64,000 bases of DNA from an uncultured Bacteroidota bacterium (GTDB lineage Bacteria > Bacteroidota > Rhodothermia > Rhodothermales > Salinibacteraceae). Below are positions 38,635-47,162 of this stretch, piece after piece. The translations under genes and the position numbers were made by a program. The stretch lies in contig CAJXKO010000003.1 in NCBI GenBank assembly GCA_913055845.1, positions 29,915-93,914 on the forward strand, read 5' to 3'. The notes below the pieces were generated by a model, which made no database searches, was not told where the DNA came from, and saw nothing but the letters and a program-made list of their open reading frames with translations. The stretch's first letter is position 1, and each line of letters starts with the position of its first letter.

Positions 38635-39468
38635 ATGCTCGCCGATCTCGGCCCCTGGTTCGAAACCCTGTCTCCCATCGTTCAGTCACTCCTGGCCGGG
38701 GGATTTACCTGGTCGGTGACCGCTTTGGGCGCAGCCGTCGTCTTCTTGACGCGTCGCGTGAACCAGCGGCTCCTAGACGCGATGATGGGATTTGCGGCCG
38801 GTGTGATGATGGCGGCCAGTTTCTGGTCGCTACTCGCCCCGTCGATCGATATGGCGGCCGCGCAAGGCATTACGATCTGGATTCCCCCCACGGTGGGCTT
38901 TTTGCTCGGCGGCATCTTCTTGCGAGGCGCCGATGCGCTTCTCCCCCACCTCCACCCCGGCGCCCGTCGGTCGGAGGCCGAAGGGCTGTCCACGTCGTGG
39001 CGCCGGGCCACCTTGTTGGTACTCGCGATCACGCTACACAACATTCCGGAGGGACTGGCCGTGGGGGTGTCCTTCGGGGCGGCCGCAATTGAGTTGGACA
39101 TGGCCGCCGGGGCCACCCTGGCAGGGGCCCTCACACTTGCGCTGGGCATTGGGCTCCAGAACTTTCCCGAGGGGATCGCCGTGGCCTTGCCGCTGCGGGG
39201 CGAGGGCGTGTCGGCGCCCACCAGTTTCTGGTATGGACAATTGTCCGGCGTCGTAGAGCCAGTGGCGGCGGGCCTCGGGGCCGCCGCGGTTCTCACTGTG
39301 CGCCCCCTTCTCCCGTATGCCCTCTCGTTCGCGGCCGGCGCAATGATTTACGTCGTGGTCGAGGAACTCATCCCGGAGTCGCAACGCCACGACAACACCG
39401 ACCTGGCCACCCTGGGCGTGATGGGCGGGTTCGCCATTATGATGGTTATGGACGTGGCTCTGGGATAG
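38635..39468 (+). CDS. ZIP-family metal transporter (GufA/ZupT-like)
   Basis: A 277-residue inner-membrane transporter with about eight helices. Metal-binding helix 4 has [15 protein letters not shown] and helix 5 has [16 protein letters not shown], the GufA-type variants, with [15 protein letters not shown] and [12 protein letters not shown] following. It is expected to import zinc and perhaps other divalent cations, complementing the CDF exporter at 30.6 kb. Start at ATG 38635 ([14 protein letters not shown]); the longer frame is less likely. Confidence 0.92.
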   Translation: MLADLGPWFETLSPIVQSLLAGGFTWSVTALGAAVVFLTRRVNQRLLDAMMGFAAGVMMAASFWSLLAPSIDMAAAQGITIWIPPTVGFLLGGIFLRGADALLPHLHPGARRSEAEGLSTSWRRATLLVLAITLHNIPEGLAVGVSFGAAAIELDMAAGATLAGALTLALGIGLQNFPEGIAVALPLRGEGVSAPTSFWYGQLSGVVEPVAAGLGAAAVLTVRPLLPYALSFAAGAMIYVVVEELIPESQRHDNTDLATLGVMGGFAIMMVMDVALG

Positions 39469-39528
39469 GCCTTCTGCAGGTCCGGGGCACCGCTCGCTGA
39501 TTCTCTTTGTCGTCCCTTCCACCGCCTC

Positions 39529-40452
39529 ATGCATACTCGATTCCCGGACGGCGTCGTCGCCGCCGGCCTTACCCCATTCCATCCCGATCTGACGGTCGCC
39601 CACGACACGTTTGCGCGTCACGTACAGTGGCTCCTCGCTAATGGCTGCGACGGGGTGTTGCTCTTCGGAACCACCGGAGAAGGCCTGTCGCTCAGCGTCT
39701 CAGAGCGCATCGACGTGCTCGACACGCTCCTGTCGACCGGGATCCCCCCGGAGCGATTACTGGTGGGCACCGGGGCTACGGCTCTTCCCGACGCCGTCCA
39801 GCTCACCCGGGCGGCCTCGCACCACGGCATCGGGGGCGTACTTGTACTGCCCCCCCCACACTTTCGTCAGGTCCCGCCGGAGGGCCTCTACCGCTTCTAC
39901 GACCGCCTCGTGCAGGACGTAGGAGACGCGGATCTCCGACTTTATTTTTATCATTTCCCCGAGTTGTCCGGGGTCCCCATTCCGTTCACGCTCATCCAAC
40001 GCCTGCAGGAGAAATACGACGATCAGATTGCAGGCATCAAGGATTCGAGCGGTGAATGGGACCATACCGAAGCCCTGTGCCGGGATTTTTCGGAGCTTCA
40101 GGTCTTCTCGGGTACCGAGCGCCTCTTGCTGCCGGTACTAGACGCAGGGGGAGCCGGATGCATCTCCGCGACGGTGAACGTCACAGCGCCGCTGGCCGCA
40201 AAGGTGGTGCGGGTGTGGCGAGACGGAGGTGTCCCGACTGCCCTCCAGGACCGACTGCGTCGCCTCCGGGCTGCCTTTGCGTCCGTGCCCACGATTCCGG
40301 CCTTGAAGCATCTACTCGCCCGGGAGTCGGACATGCCCGCATGGGAGACCGTGCGTCCGCCCTTGGCCCCCCTTGAGGAGGACCAGACCCAGGTCGTCGA
40401 TGAAATCACGGAGCAGCTGGCCGAGGAAGGCATTCACCTCGGTACCGAGTAG
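39529..40452 (+). CDS. Aldolase of the DapA/N-acetylneuraminate lyase family
   Basis: A 307-residue TIM-barrel Schiff-base aldolase. GTTGEG (48-53), YHFPELSGVP (Y141) and the lysine in AGIKDSSG (K171) are the family core. The arginine of true dihydrodipicolinate synthase (YNVPxRT context) is missing; the Y-H-x-P-x-x-S/T-G pattern resembles N-acetylneuraminate lyase or KDG-type aldolases. It should cleave or form a bond from a pyruvate-bearing sugar acid, but the substrate is unknown. It lies 60 bases after the ZIP gene. Confidence 0.88.
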   Translation: MHTRFPDGVVAAGLTPFHPDLTVAHDTFARHVQWLLANGCDGVLLFGTTGEGLSLSVSERIDVLDTLLSTGIPPERLLVGTGATALPDAVQLTRAASHHGIGGVLVLPPPHFRQVPPEGLYRFYDRLVQDVGDADLRLYFYHFPELSGVPIPFTLIQRLQEKYDDQIAGIKDSSGEWDHTEALCRDFSELQVFSGTERLLLPVLDAGGAGCISATVNVTAPLAAKVVRVWRDGGVPTALQDRLRRLRAAFASVPTIPALKHLLARESDMPAWETVRPPLAPLEEDQTQVVDEITEQLAEEGIHLGTE

Positions 40453-40463
40453 AGACCGGACGC

Positions 40464-40748
40464 TTATGGCATTGAGTCGGTGGCGCGCAGGGGAACCACG
40501 TCTCCGTCGGGCGTGATGCGCTCGTCCTTGGCTGGCTTTTGGGTGGGAAACCGGCTAATGGGGGCGTCCGGATTGCGGTCCCTTGGTACGAAGTGAACGT
40601 GACTGCCATGAGGGACCTTTTCGAAGCGCTCCCCGCGGTACGGGTTGATAACCTTCCAAATCAAGACCCCGAAGAATGCTAGGAACACGACGGCCGCAAT
40701 CCACCGCCGCCAGGAGCGGGAAGAGGTCGTGTCGTCGGAGGAGGGCAT
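40464..40748 (-). CDS. Small single-pass membrane protein
   Basis: About 94 residues from ATG at 40748 (MPSSDDTTSSRSW). One transmembrane helix at about 14-32 (WIAAVVFLAFFGVLIWKVI) follows a polar N-terminus. The C-terminal part is charged, with PHGSHVHFVPRDRNPD. No family recognised. It ends 11 bases from the convergent aldolase gene and lies 57 bases downstream of dcd on the same strand, so it may share its transcript. Confidence 0.65.
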   Translation of the reverse strand: MPSSDDTTSSRSWRRWIAAVVFLAFFGVLIWKVINPYRGERFEKVPHGSHVHFVPRDRNPDAPISRFPTQKPAKDERITPDGDVVPLRATDSMP

Positions 40749-40805
40749 AACGCGTCGAAAACCAAATTCGATAGGGGGACGAGGCCCAGGAAGCCGCACC
40801 CTGTA

Positions 40806-41360
40806 CTACAGGCGAGGAAGCGTAATCCCCTCCTGCCGTTGGTACTTACCTTCTTTTTCATCGTACGAGATCTCCGGCGTCTCTCCCCGCAGAAAAACGA
40901 CCTGTGCAATACCTTCTTCCGCGTACACCTTTGCGGGGAGGGGGGTCCCATTGCCAATTTCAATGGTGACGTGTCCTTCCCATCCAGGTTCTAAGGGCGT
41001 CACATTCACAATGATGCCAGAGCGGGCGTAGGTCGACTTTCCCAAGACGAGCCCCAGCACGTCGTCTGGCATGCTAAAGTATTCGATGGACCGGCCGAGC
41101 ACGTACGAGTTGGGCGGAATGAGGATGTGGTCTTCCACGTCGTACTCCACCAGCGCCCGTTCATCAATGCGCTTCGGGTCTACTACGCTGTTGTAGATGT
41201 TGGGCGTGAAGACCCGGAATTCACCCGCGACTCGCATGTCGTACCCAAACGAACTCAGTCCATAACTGACCACCTCCTCCCGCACTTGGCCGTTTACGAA
41301 GGGTTCAATCATGTCTTGCTTGGTGGCGAGCGTTCGGATATGGTGGTCGGGGAGAATCAT
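40806..41360 (-). CDS. dcd: dCTP deaminase
   Basis: A 184-residue trimeric enzyme that deaminates dCTP to dUTP for thymidylate synthesis. It starts [14 protein letters not shown] (ATG at 41360). Landmarks are [57 protein letters not shown] (containing the catalytic glutamate) and IAQVVFLRG. It is the monofunctional or dCTP deaminase/dUTPase-type class; no dut gene is nearby to separate these. It lies between two small genes. Confidence 0.94.
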   Translation of the reverse strand: MILPDHHIRTLATKQDMIEPFVNGQVREEVVSYGLSSFGYDMRVAGEFRVFTPNIYNSVVDPKRIDERALVEYDVEDHILIPPNSYVLGRSIEYFSMPDDVLGLVLGKSTYARSGIIVNVTPLEPGWEGHVTIEIGNGTPLPAKVYAEEGIAQVVFLRGETPEISYDEKEGKYQRQEGITLPRL

Positions 41361-41450
41361 AGACAAGGGAGGGCTGAGCGCGCAAAAGGATGTGGACGGA
41401 GATAGAACCTACGACGAAACCGGGCCGAACATCAACGAATCACCCGTTGA

Positions 41451-42161
41451 TTATTCCGTGCGGGAGGAGTCGGCGGATGCGTACGGATCGGGTTCCACGC
41501 CCCCAGCAAGCATACGCTGCGCCTCCTGCCCGTAGTTGAACACAAGGTCGACCGCAGCCATGCCTGGCTCAAATCCTTCAAAGTTCTGTCGATACGTGGG
41601 GTGTTTGTATGTAACTCGTTGTAGGTCAACGGATTCGCAGATTCGATCGATGGTACACGTATCGGGGACCACGAGAATATCCGCGGTAGTTGCCCGAAGG
41701 ATTTCGGGGAGAGAGTCGGGGGTCCCCTCCAGCTCTGAGGCCCGTGTGACAGAGGTATGGAGGTCATATAGTTCGGCCGTGACCTCCACGGAACGACAGG
41801 TGCAAGCGCTGAGCTGCCTCCAGGTGCGGTCGAAAAACGGTCGGAACGACGCCTCAAAGAACTCGAAGTACATCGTCGAACGGTAATTATACAGGAACGA
41901 CCGCCAATGCTTTTCGCACCACCGCCCCCCCGTCTTGATGTCAACCTCCTGAAGGAGAGCCCCGTCCCGCTTGCCAAAAATTGGGATCGAGATCCAGTGC
42001 CATCCCTGCGGACTTCGGACCTTGCTACGGTCCTGGAACGATTCCCGACGGTACGGGAACGTGTCCGCGAGAATAAAGTGATCCACGTGCTGAATTAGAG
42101 CCGTGTACGACAGGCGCGGAAAGTATTCCGGGGGCTGTACAGCAATTCGGGTCTCGCTCAT
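41451..42161 (-). CDS. WbqC-like family protein
   Basis: A 236-residue protein with the WbqC (PF08889) signature: QPPEYFPRLSYTALI at the N-terminus, HWISIPIFGKRDG, and the C-terminal HPTYRQNFEGFEPGMAAVDLVFNYG. The family occurs in O-antigen/polysaccharide or sugar-nucleotide contexts and may act in deoxysugar modification, but biochemistry is limited. No other polysaccharide gene is adjacent; the nearest are the carotenoid cluster. It is divergent from the cruF-like gene by 217 bases. Confidence 0.87.
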   Translation of the reverse strand: MSETRIAVQPPEYFPRLSYTALIQHVDHFILADTFPYRRESFQDRSKVRSPQGWHWISIPIFGKRDGALLQEVDIKTGGRWCEKHWRSFLYNYRSTMYFEFFEASFRPFFDRTWRQLSACTCRSVEVTAELYDLHTSVTRASELEGTPDSLPEILRATTADILVVPDTCTIDRICESVDLQRVTYKHPTYRQNFEGFEPGMAAVDLVFNYGQEAQRMLAGGVEPDPYASADSSRTE

Positions 42162-42378
42162 AGGGACCTCTTTGGGAACTGGTGCACGGCAGCATGGGCG
42201 CTCCGGAATTCGCCCACCATGTACGCAAAACTCGTTGCCCCCGCTCCGGTTTATTCTCCGCCATCCGGATCTTGTGAACGTCTGCGCCCCCTCCCCACCC
42301 TTTCCCGTATACTGGCGGGTTTGTTCTTAAGACCCCCCCCGCCGTTCCCGCACTTTCTCGACTTCCCTCGCACGTTTC

Positions 42379-43248
42379 ATGTCGAGCTCTGACCCCTCGC
42401 AGCCGACCGTTGAGGGCAACTATGCCCTGCTCTTCCAATTCGCCCTTTGGCTGTTTGTCGGGGCGATTTCGTTTAGCGTGGCGGGTATGTTACTGCTTCG
42501 ACTCGTGCCCTCGACGATGTCCTTCTTCGGGCCGATGTACACGAAGCTCGTAAAAACGCCCACCTGGACGTTCATGACGATGCTGGCTCTGCTTCCGCTT
42601 TTGATGTACGGCCCCCTCCTGGGCTGGAAGCGGATCGGCCTCATCGCCGCGTGGGGATGCATCATCGGCGGGGCGAGTGAACTCATCGGCACCACAGGGC
42701 TGTTTACGATCGCGGGGATTCAATTGCCCTTCGGCGCCTACGAGTACACGCAGTGGCTGGGCCCTAAGATTGCCGGCCACGTTCCGTACTTCATCCCGCC
42801 CTCATGGTTTGCCATGTCGATTATCTCGCTCGATCTGGCACGGCGCGTGACGGACCGTCGGTGGGGAGGAATTTTATTGGGGACGCTATTCATGGTATTA
42901 TGGGACGTCTCGCTCGATCCTGCGATGAACCGGGCGTTCCCCTTCTGGGAGTACGCAGTGGACGGCTTCTTTTTCGGCATGCCCCTCTCGAACTGGGGCG
43001 GCTGGGCCGCAGTCACGTTCGTGATTCTGATCGGCTACGAATATATTGGGGGGGACCGCCCCGTTCACAATGAGTGGGCCCCGTGGGTCTACGCGCTCAA
43101 TTGCTTTTTCCCACTCTCGATTTGCCTGCTCCGGGACGTGTACCTCGCAGCCTTCATCGGAGCCCTTGCCACGCTCTTTCCCTTTCTACTGCTGTGGCGG
43201 ACAAACCCTCGCTCTTTGAAGCGCGCCGTTGCGCTGCTCCGCACGTAG
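42379..43248 (+). CDS. cruF: Carotenoid hydratase-like membrane protein (CruF/Caroten_synth family)
   Basis: A 289-residue integral membrane protein with seven to eight helices, of PF04240. Landmarks include GPLLGWKRI, GGASELIGTTGLF and GAYEYTQWLGPKIAGHVPYFIPPSWFAMS and VLWDVSLDPAMN. CruF adds water to the psi end of gamma-carotene at C-1',2', creating the 1'-OH used for glycosylation; bisanhydrobacterioruberin hydratase is a haloarchaeal paralogue in the same family. The gene leads a run with crtB, an acyltransferase and a glycosyltransferase, which fits a carotenoid-glycoside role. Confidence 0.85.
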   Translation: MSSSDPSQPTVEGNYALLFQFALWLFVGAISFSVAGMLLLRLVPSTMSFFGPMYTKLVKTPTWTFMTMLALLPLLMYGPLLGWKRIGLIAAWGCIIGGASELIGTTGLFTIAGIQLPFGAYEYTQWLGPKIAGHVPYFIPPSWFAMSIISLDLARRVTDRRWGGILLGTLFMVLWDVSLDPAMNRAFPFWEYAVDGFFFGMPLSNWGGWAAVTFVILIGYEYIGGDRPVHNEWAPWVYALNCFFPLSICLLRDVYLAAFIGALATLFPFLLLWRTNPRSLKRAVALLRT

Positions 43249-43289
43249 GCGCCACACTCCTCAACACGCCGCCCTGGAAGCCCCACCCC

Positions 43290-44201
43290 ATGCCCACTCT
43301 CTCTCTCGACGGCCAAGCCGACGAAGATCAGTGGATTTGGGAGTCGTTCCGGTACCATTCCCGGACGTTTTCCCTGGCGGCCTACCTGCTACCGCGATCG
43401 GTGCAGATGTCGGTGGCTACCCTCTACCTTTATTGCCGACGGGTCGACTCCATCGCCGACCAGCGCGTACTGGAGGTTGGGCGAGAGCGGGCCCTACAAG
43501 AGGTAAAAGCAGTGCGAGATCGATTGGACGATACGCTGGACGGAAATCCTCCCTCGAATACCGTCCTCTGGCGCCGCCTCGCCGAGGTCCACGAGCATGC
43601 CTCCCTCCCCCGCGAGCCCCTGTACGAATTGATTCGAGGGGCCATCTGGGACCTTAAAGCACACCCGATTGCCTCCAAGAAAGACCTAATCGATTACTCG
43701 AACCTTGTGGGGGGCAGCGTGGGAGCCATGATGCTTCCTTTCCTTGCCGCCGACGCCCGCCACGACGCCCTTGAACCAGCCGCCCGACGTCTTGGCATCG
43801 CCATGCAGATCACGAACATCGTGCGCGACGTAGGGGAGGACATTGACGATCTCGGTCGGGTGTACCTGCCGCAACAGTGGCTCGACTCCCACGACGTGTC
43901 CGAGGAGGATCTGGCGTCCGCTCACGTCTCAAACGGCTATCCGGCCCTTCTGGAACAGGCCATGTCGACCGCCGAGTCGTACTACACGGAGAGCTTCGAC
44001 GGCGTGTCCGAACTGCCCTTCCGGTCGCGGCACGGAATCCGCGCCGCCGCCCGGATGTACCGGGAAATCATGAATGAGGTGCGGGCCAACGACTACGACA
44101 ACCTGAGCCAGCGGGCCTACGTGTCCCTACGGCGCAAGCTGTGGCTGCTCATCTACGATGGGTATAATCGTCGCAAACGCCGACTGGCCGTGGCGGCGTG
44201 A
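43290..44201 (+). CDS. crtB: Phytoene synthase
   Basis: A 303-residue trans-isoprenyl diphosphate synthase that joins two geranylgeranyl diphosphates to phytoene, the first C40 carotenoid step. The two aspartate motifs are D53-S-I-A-D57 and D180-V-G-E-D184 followed by IDDLGRVYLP. SRTFSLAAYLLP and YCRRVDSIAD are standard. The ATG at 43290 is chosen over the longer frame, which starts inside cruF. It is 41 bases from cruF and 57 bases from the acyltransferase. Confidence 0.94.
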   Translation: MPTLSLDGQADEDQWIWESFRYHSRTFSLAAYLLPRSVQMSVATLYLYCRRVDSIADQRVLEVGRERALQEVKAVRDRLDDTLDGNPPSNTVLWRRLAEVHEHASLPREPLYELIRGAIWDLKAHPIASKKDLIDYSNLVGGSVGAMMLPFLAADARHDALEPAARRLGIAMQITNIVRDVGEDIDDLGRVYLPQQWLDSHDVSEEDLASAHVSNGYPALLEQAMSTAESYYTESFDGVSELPFRSRHGIRAAARMYREIMNEVRANDYDNLSQRAYVSLRRKLWLLIYDGYNRRKRRLAVAA

Positions 44202-44258
44202 TCCCTTTTCCCCACCTTGCCCCTCTCACGTCGTCCCGTAACTCCCTGCCAACTGTGT

Positions 44259-44927
44259 ATGCACCGGCTCGTGGAGGCTCTCCTCTGGTTCGATCTGTAC
44301 CGGGCCTTCCGACGCGTGTGCTGGGTGGGCGAGTGGCCTCCCTCCCTCCCCGATCGCCCCGTCATCGCGTACGCCAACCATCATCACTTTTACGACGGAC
44401 ACTTGGCATGGCTTCTCTTCCAGGCCCGGCTCGGGCGTCCCCCGACCCTCTGGATGGCCGAATGGGACCGGTTTCCATTCTTTGCAGCGGTCGGGGCCCA
44501 GCCGTTTCCTCCGGACGACGCCACGCGCCGAGCTGCTACGATCCGCCGCACGGCCCGTCGGTTTCGGGACCGGCCCCGGACCGTCCTCGTGTACTATCCA
44601 GAGGGTACACTCCACGCCCCCGACCAAGGCATCCGCACCTTCAGCGGCACCGCCGTCCAGCGACTGGCCCGGCTGTACCCGGAGGCGCAGTGGTGGCCCT
44701 ACGCTGTGCGGGTAACGTGGCGGGACGAGGCCGATCCGACCGTTCTTCTTGCCGGCGGTACGGTCCACGACGCGGATGGCAGGGAACACACGCGCCTTGA
44801 GCGTCTCTGGGAGGACCTACACGGAGTCTCCCGCCGGCCGACCCGTCCCCTTCTTCAGGGCAGTGAAAGCCTGGAGGAGTGGTGGGATTTTTCCTTCGCG
44901 TCCTCCTTCTTCGAGCGCTACCTCTAA
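44259..44927 (+). CDS. Acyltransferase of the PlsC/CruD type
   Basis: A 222-residue lysophospholipid-acyltransferase-fold protein. The catalytic H-x4-D motif is H41 to D46 in ANHHHFYDG, and the glycerol-type motif is YPEGT (113-117) in LVYYPEGTLHAP. It starts MHRLVEALLWFDLYRAF (ATG at 44259). In green sulfur bacteria CruD acylates a carotenoid glucoside, and the position here, between crtB and a GT2 gene, suggests the same reaction for salinixanthin-type carotenoids. Phospholipid acylation is the alternative. Confidence 0.8.
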   Translation: MHRLVEALLWFDLYRAFRRVCWVGEWPPSLPDRPVIAYANHHHFYDGHLAWLLFQARLGRPPTLWMAEWDRFPFFAAVGAQPFPPDDATRRAATIRRTARRFRDRPRTVLVYYPEGTLHAPDQGIRTFSGTAVQRLARLYPEAQWWPYAVRVTWRDEADPTVLLAGGTVHDADGREHTRLERLWEDLHGVSRRPTRPLLQGSESLEEWWDFSFASSFFERYL

Positions 44928-44935
44928 GGCCGTTT

Positions 44936-45565
44936 ATGATCGCTCACGCCCTCCTTTTCCTCGTTACTGCGATGCCCCCGTTTTCCGAGGCGACGCAGAC
45001 GGCCTACGCGCAGCAGGACGTAGACCGGCTCCAGTCTCTGCTCGAACGGGCTTCCTCGCGGGCCGACAGTCTTCTGGTGCGGTACCGGCTGTACCCCCTC
45101 ACGGAGGACGCAGCGACCCTGAAAGACCTTCCATCGTCTTTGACAGACGGGACGGCGCGCGAATATGCGCTATTGTCGGGCCTCTGGGCCTACCGGGCGG
45201 GAGAGGCCTCCCTCTTTTCGGTCATCCAGTACGGACGGCGGTCGGCAAATTTGTTGGAGAAGGCCAAGGCTCGTACCCCTGACGCTCCATTCGTGCTGCT
45301 CGTGGAGGGACAATCGCTCCTCTTTCGCCCCCCCATCGCGGGCAAAGATGCGAAGGCCGCCGCCGACCGGTTCGAGCGACTGGCCGACGTAGTAGACGAG
45401 GGCGGGAGCACGGGGATCACGCGCACCGAGGCTCAGGTGTGGCGGTGCGTAGCCCTCAACGAGGCGGGACGAAGCGACAAGGCGGCGGCCCTGGAGGCGC
45501 TGTTGCAAAAGCGGGACCTGCCGCCGCTCTACCAGCAATTTTTGGACGACCCACCGGACGTGTAA
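44936..45565 (+). CDS. Exported helical (TPR-like) protein within the carotenoid cluster
   Basis: About 209 residues from ATG at 44936 (MIAHALLFLVTAMPPFS); the first 25 residues look like a signal peptide ending near AYAQ. The rest is rich in paired amphipathic helices (SLLERASSRADSLLVRYRLY, REYALLSGLWAYRAGEASLF, RSANLLEKAKARTPDAPFVL), reminiscent of TPR repeats, with no catalytic motif. No family recognised with confidence. It begins nine bases after the acyltransferase stop and ends 40 bases before the glycosyltransferase, so it is very likely part of the same operon and function. Confidence 0.72.
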   Translation: MIAHALLFLVTAMPPFSEATQTAYAQQDVDRLQSLLERASSRADSLLVRYRLYPLTEDAATLKDLPSSLTDGTAREYALLSGLWAYRAGEASLFSVIQYGRRSANLLEKAKARTPDAPFVLLVEGQSLLFRPPIAGKDAKAAADRFERLADVVDEGGSTGITRTEAQVWRCVALNEAGRSDKAAALEALLQKRDLPPLYQQFLDDPPDV

Positions 45566-45605
45566 GCTTTCCGGCATCGTGTTCTCCCCTCATTCCCTCC
45601 GTCGA

Positions 45606-46748
45606 ATGTCGTTCGAGACGGCCCGACTGCTTCTCATTCCGCCCCTCGCCCTGGCCCACGCGTCGTTCTGGGGGATTTTACTGAGCAACGTGGCGTACCT
45701 GCGACGTCAACGCTCAACCCCGCCCGAACCTCTTCCGAGCCTCTCCGTCTGCATTCCCGCCCGAAACGAGGCTGAGAATCTGCGCCGCCTGCTCCCCACG
45801 CTTCAGTCTCAGGACTACCCCAACGTTGAGGTGCTCGTCTGGGACGACGGCTCCGAGGACGCAACCTGGGAGGTTCTCACCGCGGCCGACGATCCACGCC
45901 TCACCGCCCTGCAGGGGAGCCCTCCCCCCGCCGACTGGGTGGGGAAAGTACATGCCCTGTACCAGTGCACGCGCCGTGCGTCCGGCGATTGCTACCTGTT
46001 TCTGGACGCCGACGCCGAACTGCGCCGCCCCGATGCCCTGCGGCGGCTCGTAGCCCGGCACGCCAGCAGCGACACCTCAGTGTCATCGGGCTTCCCCCGC
46101 CTAACCGGCGCGGCTCTCCTCCTGGTCAGCCTCGTTCCCCACGCCCTTCTTCGCAGCCTTCCCTGGGCGCTGGTAACGCGCACACGAACCCCGACGCTGA
46201 GCGCACTGAATGGTCAGTGCTGGCTGATTGACGGGGACACGTATCACGCCCACGAGCCGCACGCTGCGGTACAGGACGCGGTCCTAGAAGACGTGGCGAT
46301 TGGTCGTTATCTCAAATCCAAAGGCCACCCGCCCACCCTTTTGGATGTCCAAGATCTCGTGACGGTTCACATGTACGCGGACTTTGGGGCGGCGTGGCGC
46401 GGATTTCGGAAAAACGCGTACCTGTTACTCGGGGGCACCGTCCCAAAGTTTTTGGGAATGCACGCTGCGTTTGTGTTGACCTGGCTGGTGGCCCCGCTTC
46501 TCTCGCTCTGGTTCGTAGCCTCCCTGTACGGCCTGAAGTTAGTTACCGACCGTGCCAGCGGAATGCCCCTGTGGATCAGTGTACTGGCGCCCGTCTCGTA
46601 TGTGCTTGGCCTCGCCCTCCAGTTCGACTCTGCCATCCACCACTGGAGCGACCGCGTAACCTGGAAGGGACGTTCCGTGCCCAGTTCCGCCCCGCCCCCC
46701 ACCTCCCCTACGGATCCAGTAGGCGGCACGCCCGACTCTACCGGGTAG
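45606..46748 (+). CDS. Family 2 glycosyltransferase, membrane-anchored (CruC-like candidate)
   Basis: About 380 residues from ATG at 45606 (MSFETARLLLIPP). A GT-A domain has SVCIPARNEAENLRRLL, DDGS (80-83), the DxD-type DAD (134-136) in YLFLDADAELRRP and the VLEDVAIGRYLK acceptor-base block. One N-terminal and two or three C-terminal hydrophobic helices fix it in the membrane. In this setting glucosylation of the 1'-hydroxy carotenoid is the most economical role; lipid or hopanoid sugar transfer is the alternative. A Ser/Pro/Thr-rich tail ends the protein. Confidence 0.82.
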   Translation: MSFETARLLLIPPLALAHASFWGILLSNVAYLRRQRSTPPEPLPSLSVCIPARNEAENLRRLLPTLQSQDYPNVEVLVWDDGSEDATWEVLTAADDPRLTALQGSPPPADWVGKVHALYQCTRRASGDCYLFLDADAELRRPDALRRLVARHASSDTSVSSGFPRLTGAALLLVSLVPHALLRSLPWALVTRTRTPTLSALNGQCWLIDGDTYHAHEPHAAVQDAVLEDVAIGRYLKSKGHPPTLLDVQDLVTVHMYADFGAAWRGFRKNAYLLLGGTVPKFLGMHAAFVLTWLVAPLLSLWFVASLYGLKLVTDRASGMPLWISVLAPVSYVLGLALQFDSAIHHWSDRVTWKGRSVPSSAPPPTSPTDPVGGTPDSTG

Positions 46749-46816
46749 ACAGACGCTGGTCTAGTCCTTACTTTTTGGAACGGCGCTCCCTCTTCTGCAC
46801 CAGCCCCTCTCGTGCT

Positions 46817-47131
46817 ATGCGCTTCAGCCTCGTCTTTTCGCTTGCCCTCGCCATCGTAGCGGTTATCTTTGCCCTCCAGAACCCACAGCCGATGGACGTC
46901 AACCTACTGTTCTTCAAAACGAGTGGGTCAACCGCCTTAATCCTCATCCTTACGTTTGGCTTTGGGATCCTGGTGGGGCTGCTTAGCACGCTCCCCAAAC
47001 AATTGCGAACGCGGCGCAAACTGAAGGAGCTCCAGCGAACACAGGACTCCTCGGAGGACCCCTCCGCTTCATCTACATTCACGGCGGGCTCTTCTTCCCC
47101 GAGCGGAGAGAAGAGCGGCTCTACGTCGTAG
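46817..47131 (+). CDS. LapA-domain (DUF1049) membrane protein
   Basis: A 104-residue inner-membrane protein starting MRFSLVFSLALAIVAVIFALQNPQPMDVNLLFF. Two hydrophobic hairpin helices with the conserved FALQNPQPMDVNLLFF motif match DUF1049/LapA, which in E. coli works with LapB in regulating LPS synthesis. A short basic stretch (KQLRTRRKLKELQR) and a Ser/Asp-rich acidic tail follow. No LapB partner is nearby. The gene begins 68 bases after the glycosyltransferase and 31 bases before the LD-carboxypeptidase gene. Confidence 0.87.
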   Translation: MRFSLVFSLALAIVAVIFALQNPQPMDVNLLFFKTSGSTALILILTFGFGILVGLLSTLPKQLRTRRKLKELQRTQDSSEDPSASSTFTAGSSSPSGEKSGSTS

Positions 47132-47162
47132 CGCGATACATTTTCTACTCCTCTCTGAGGAC

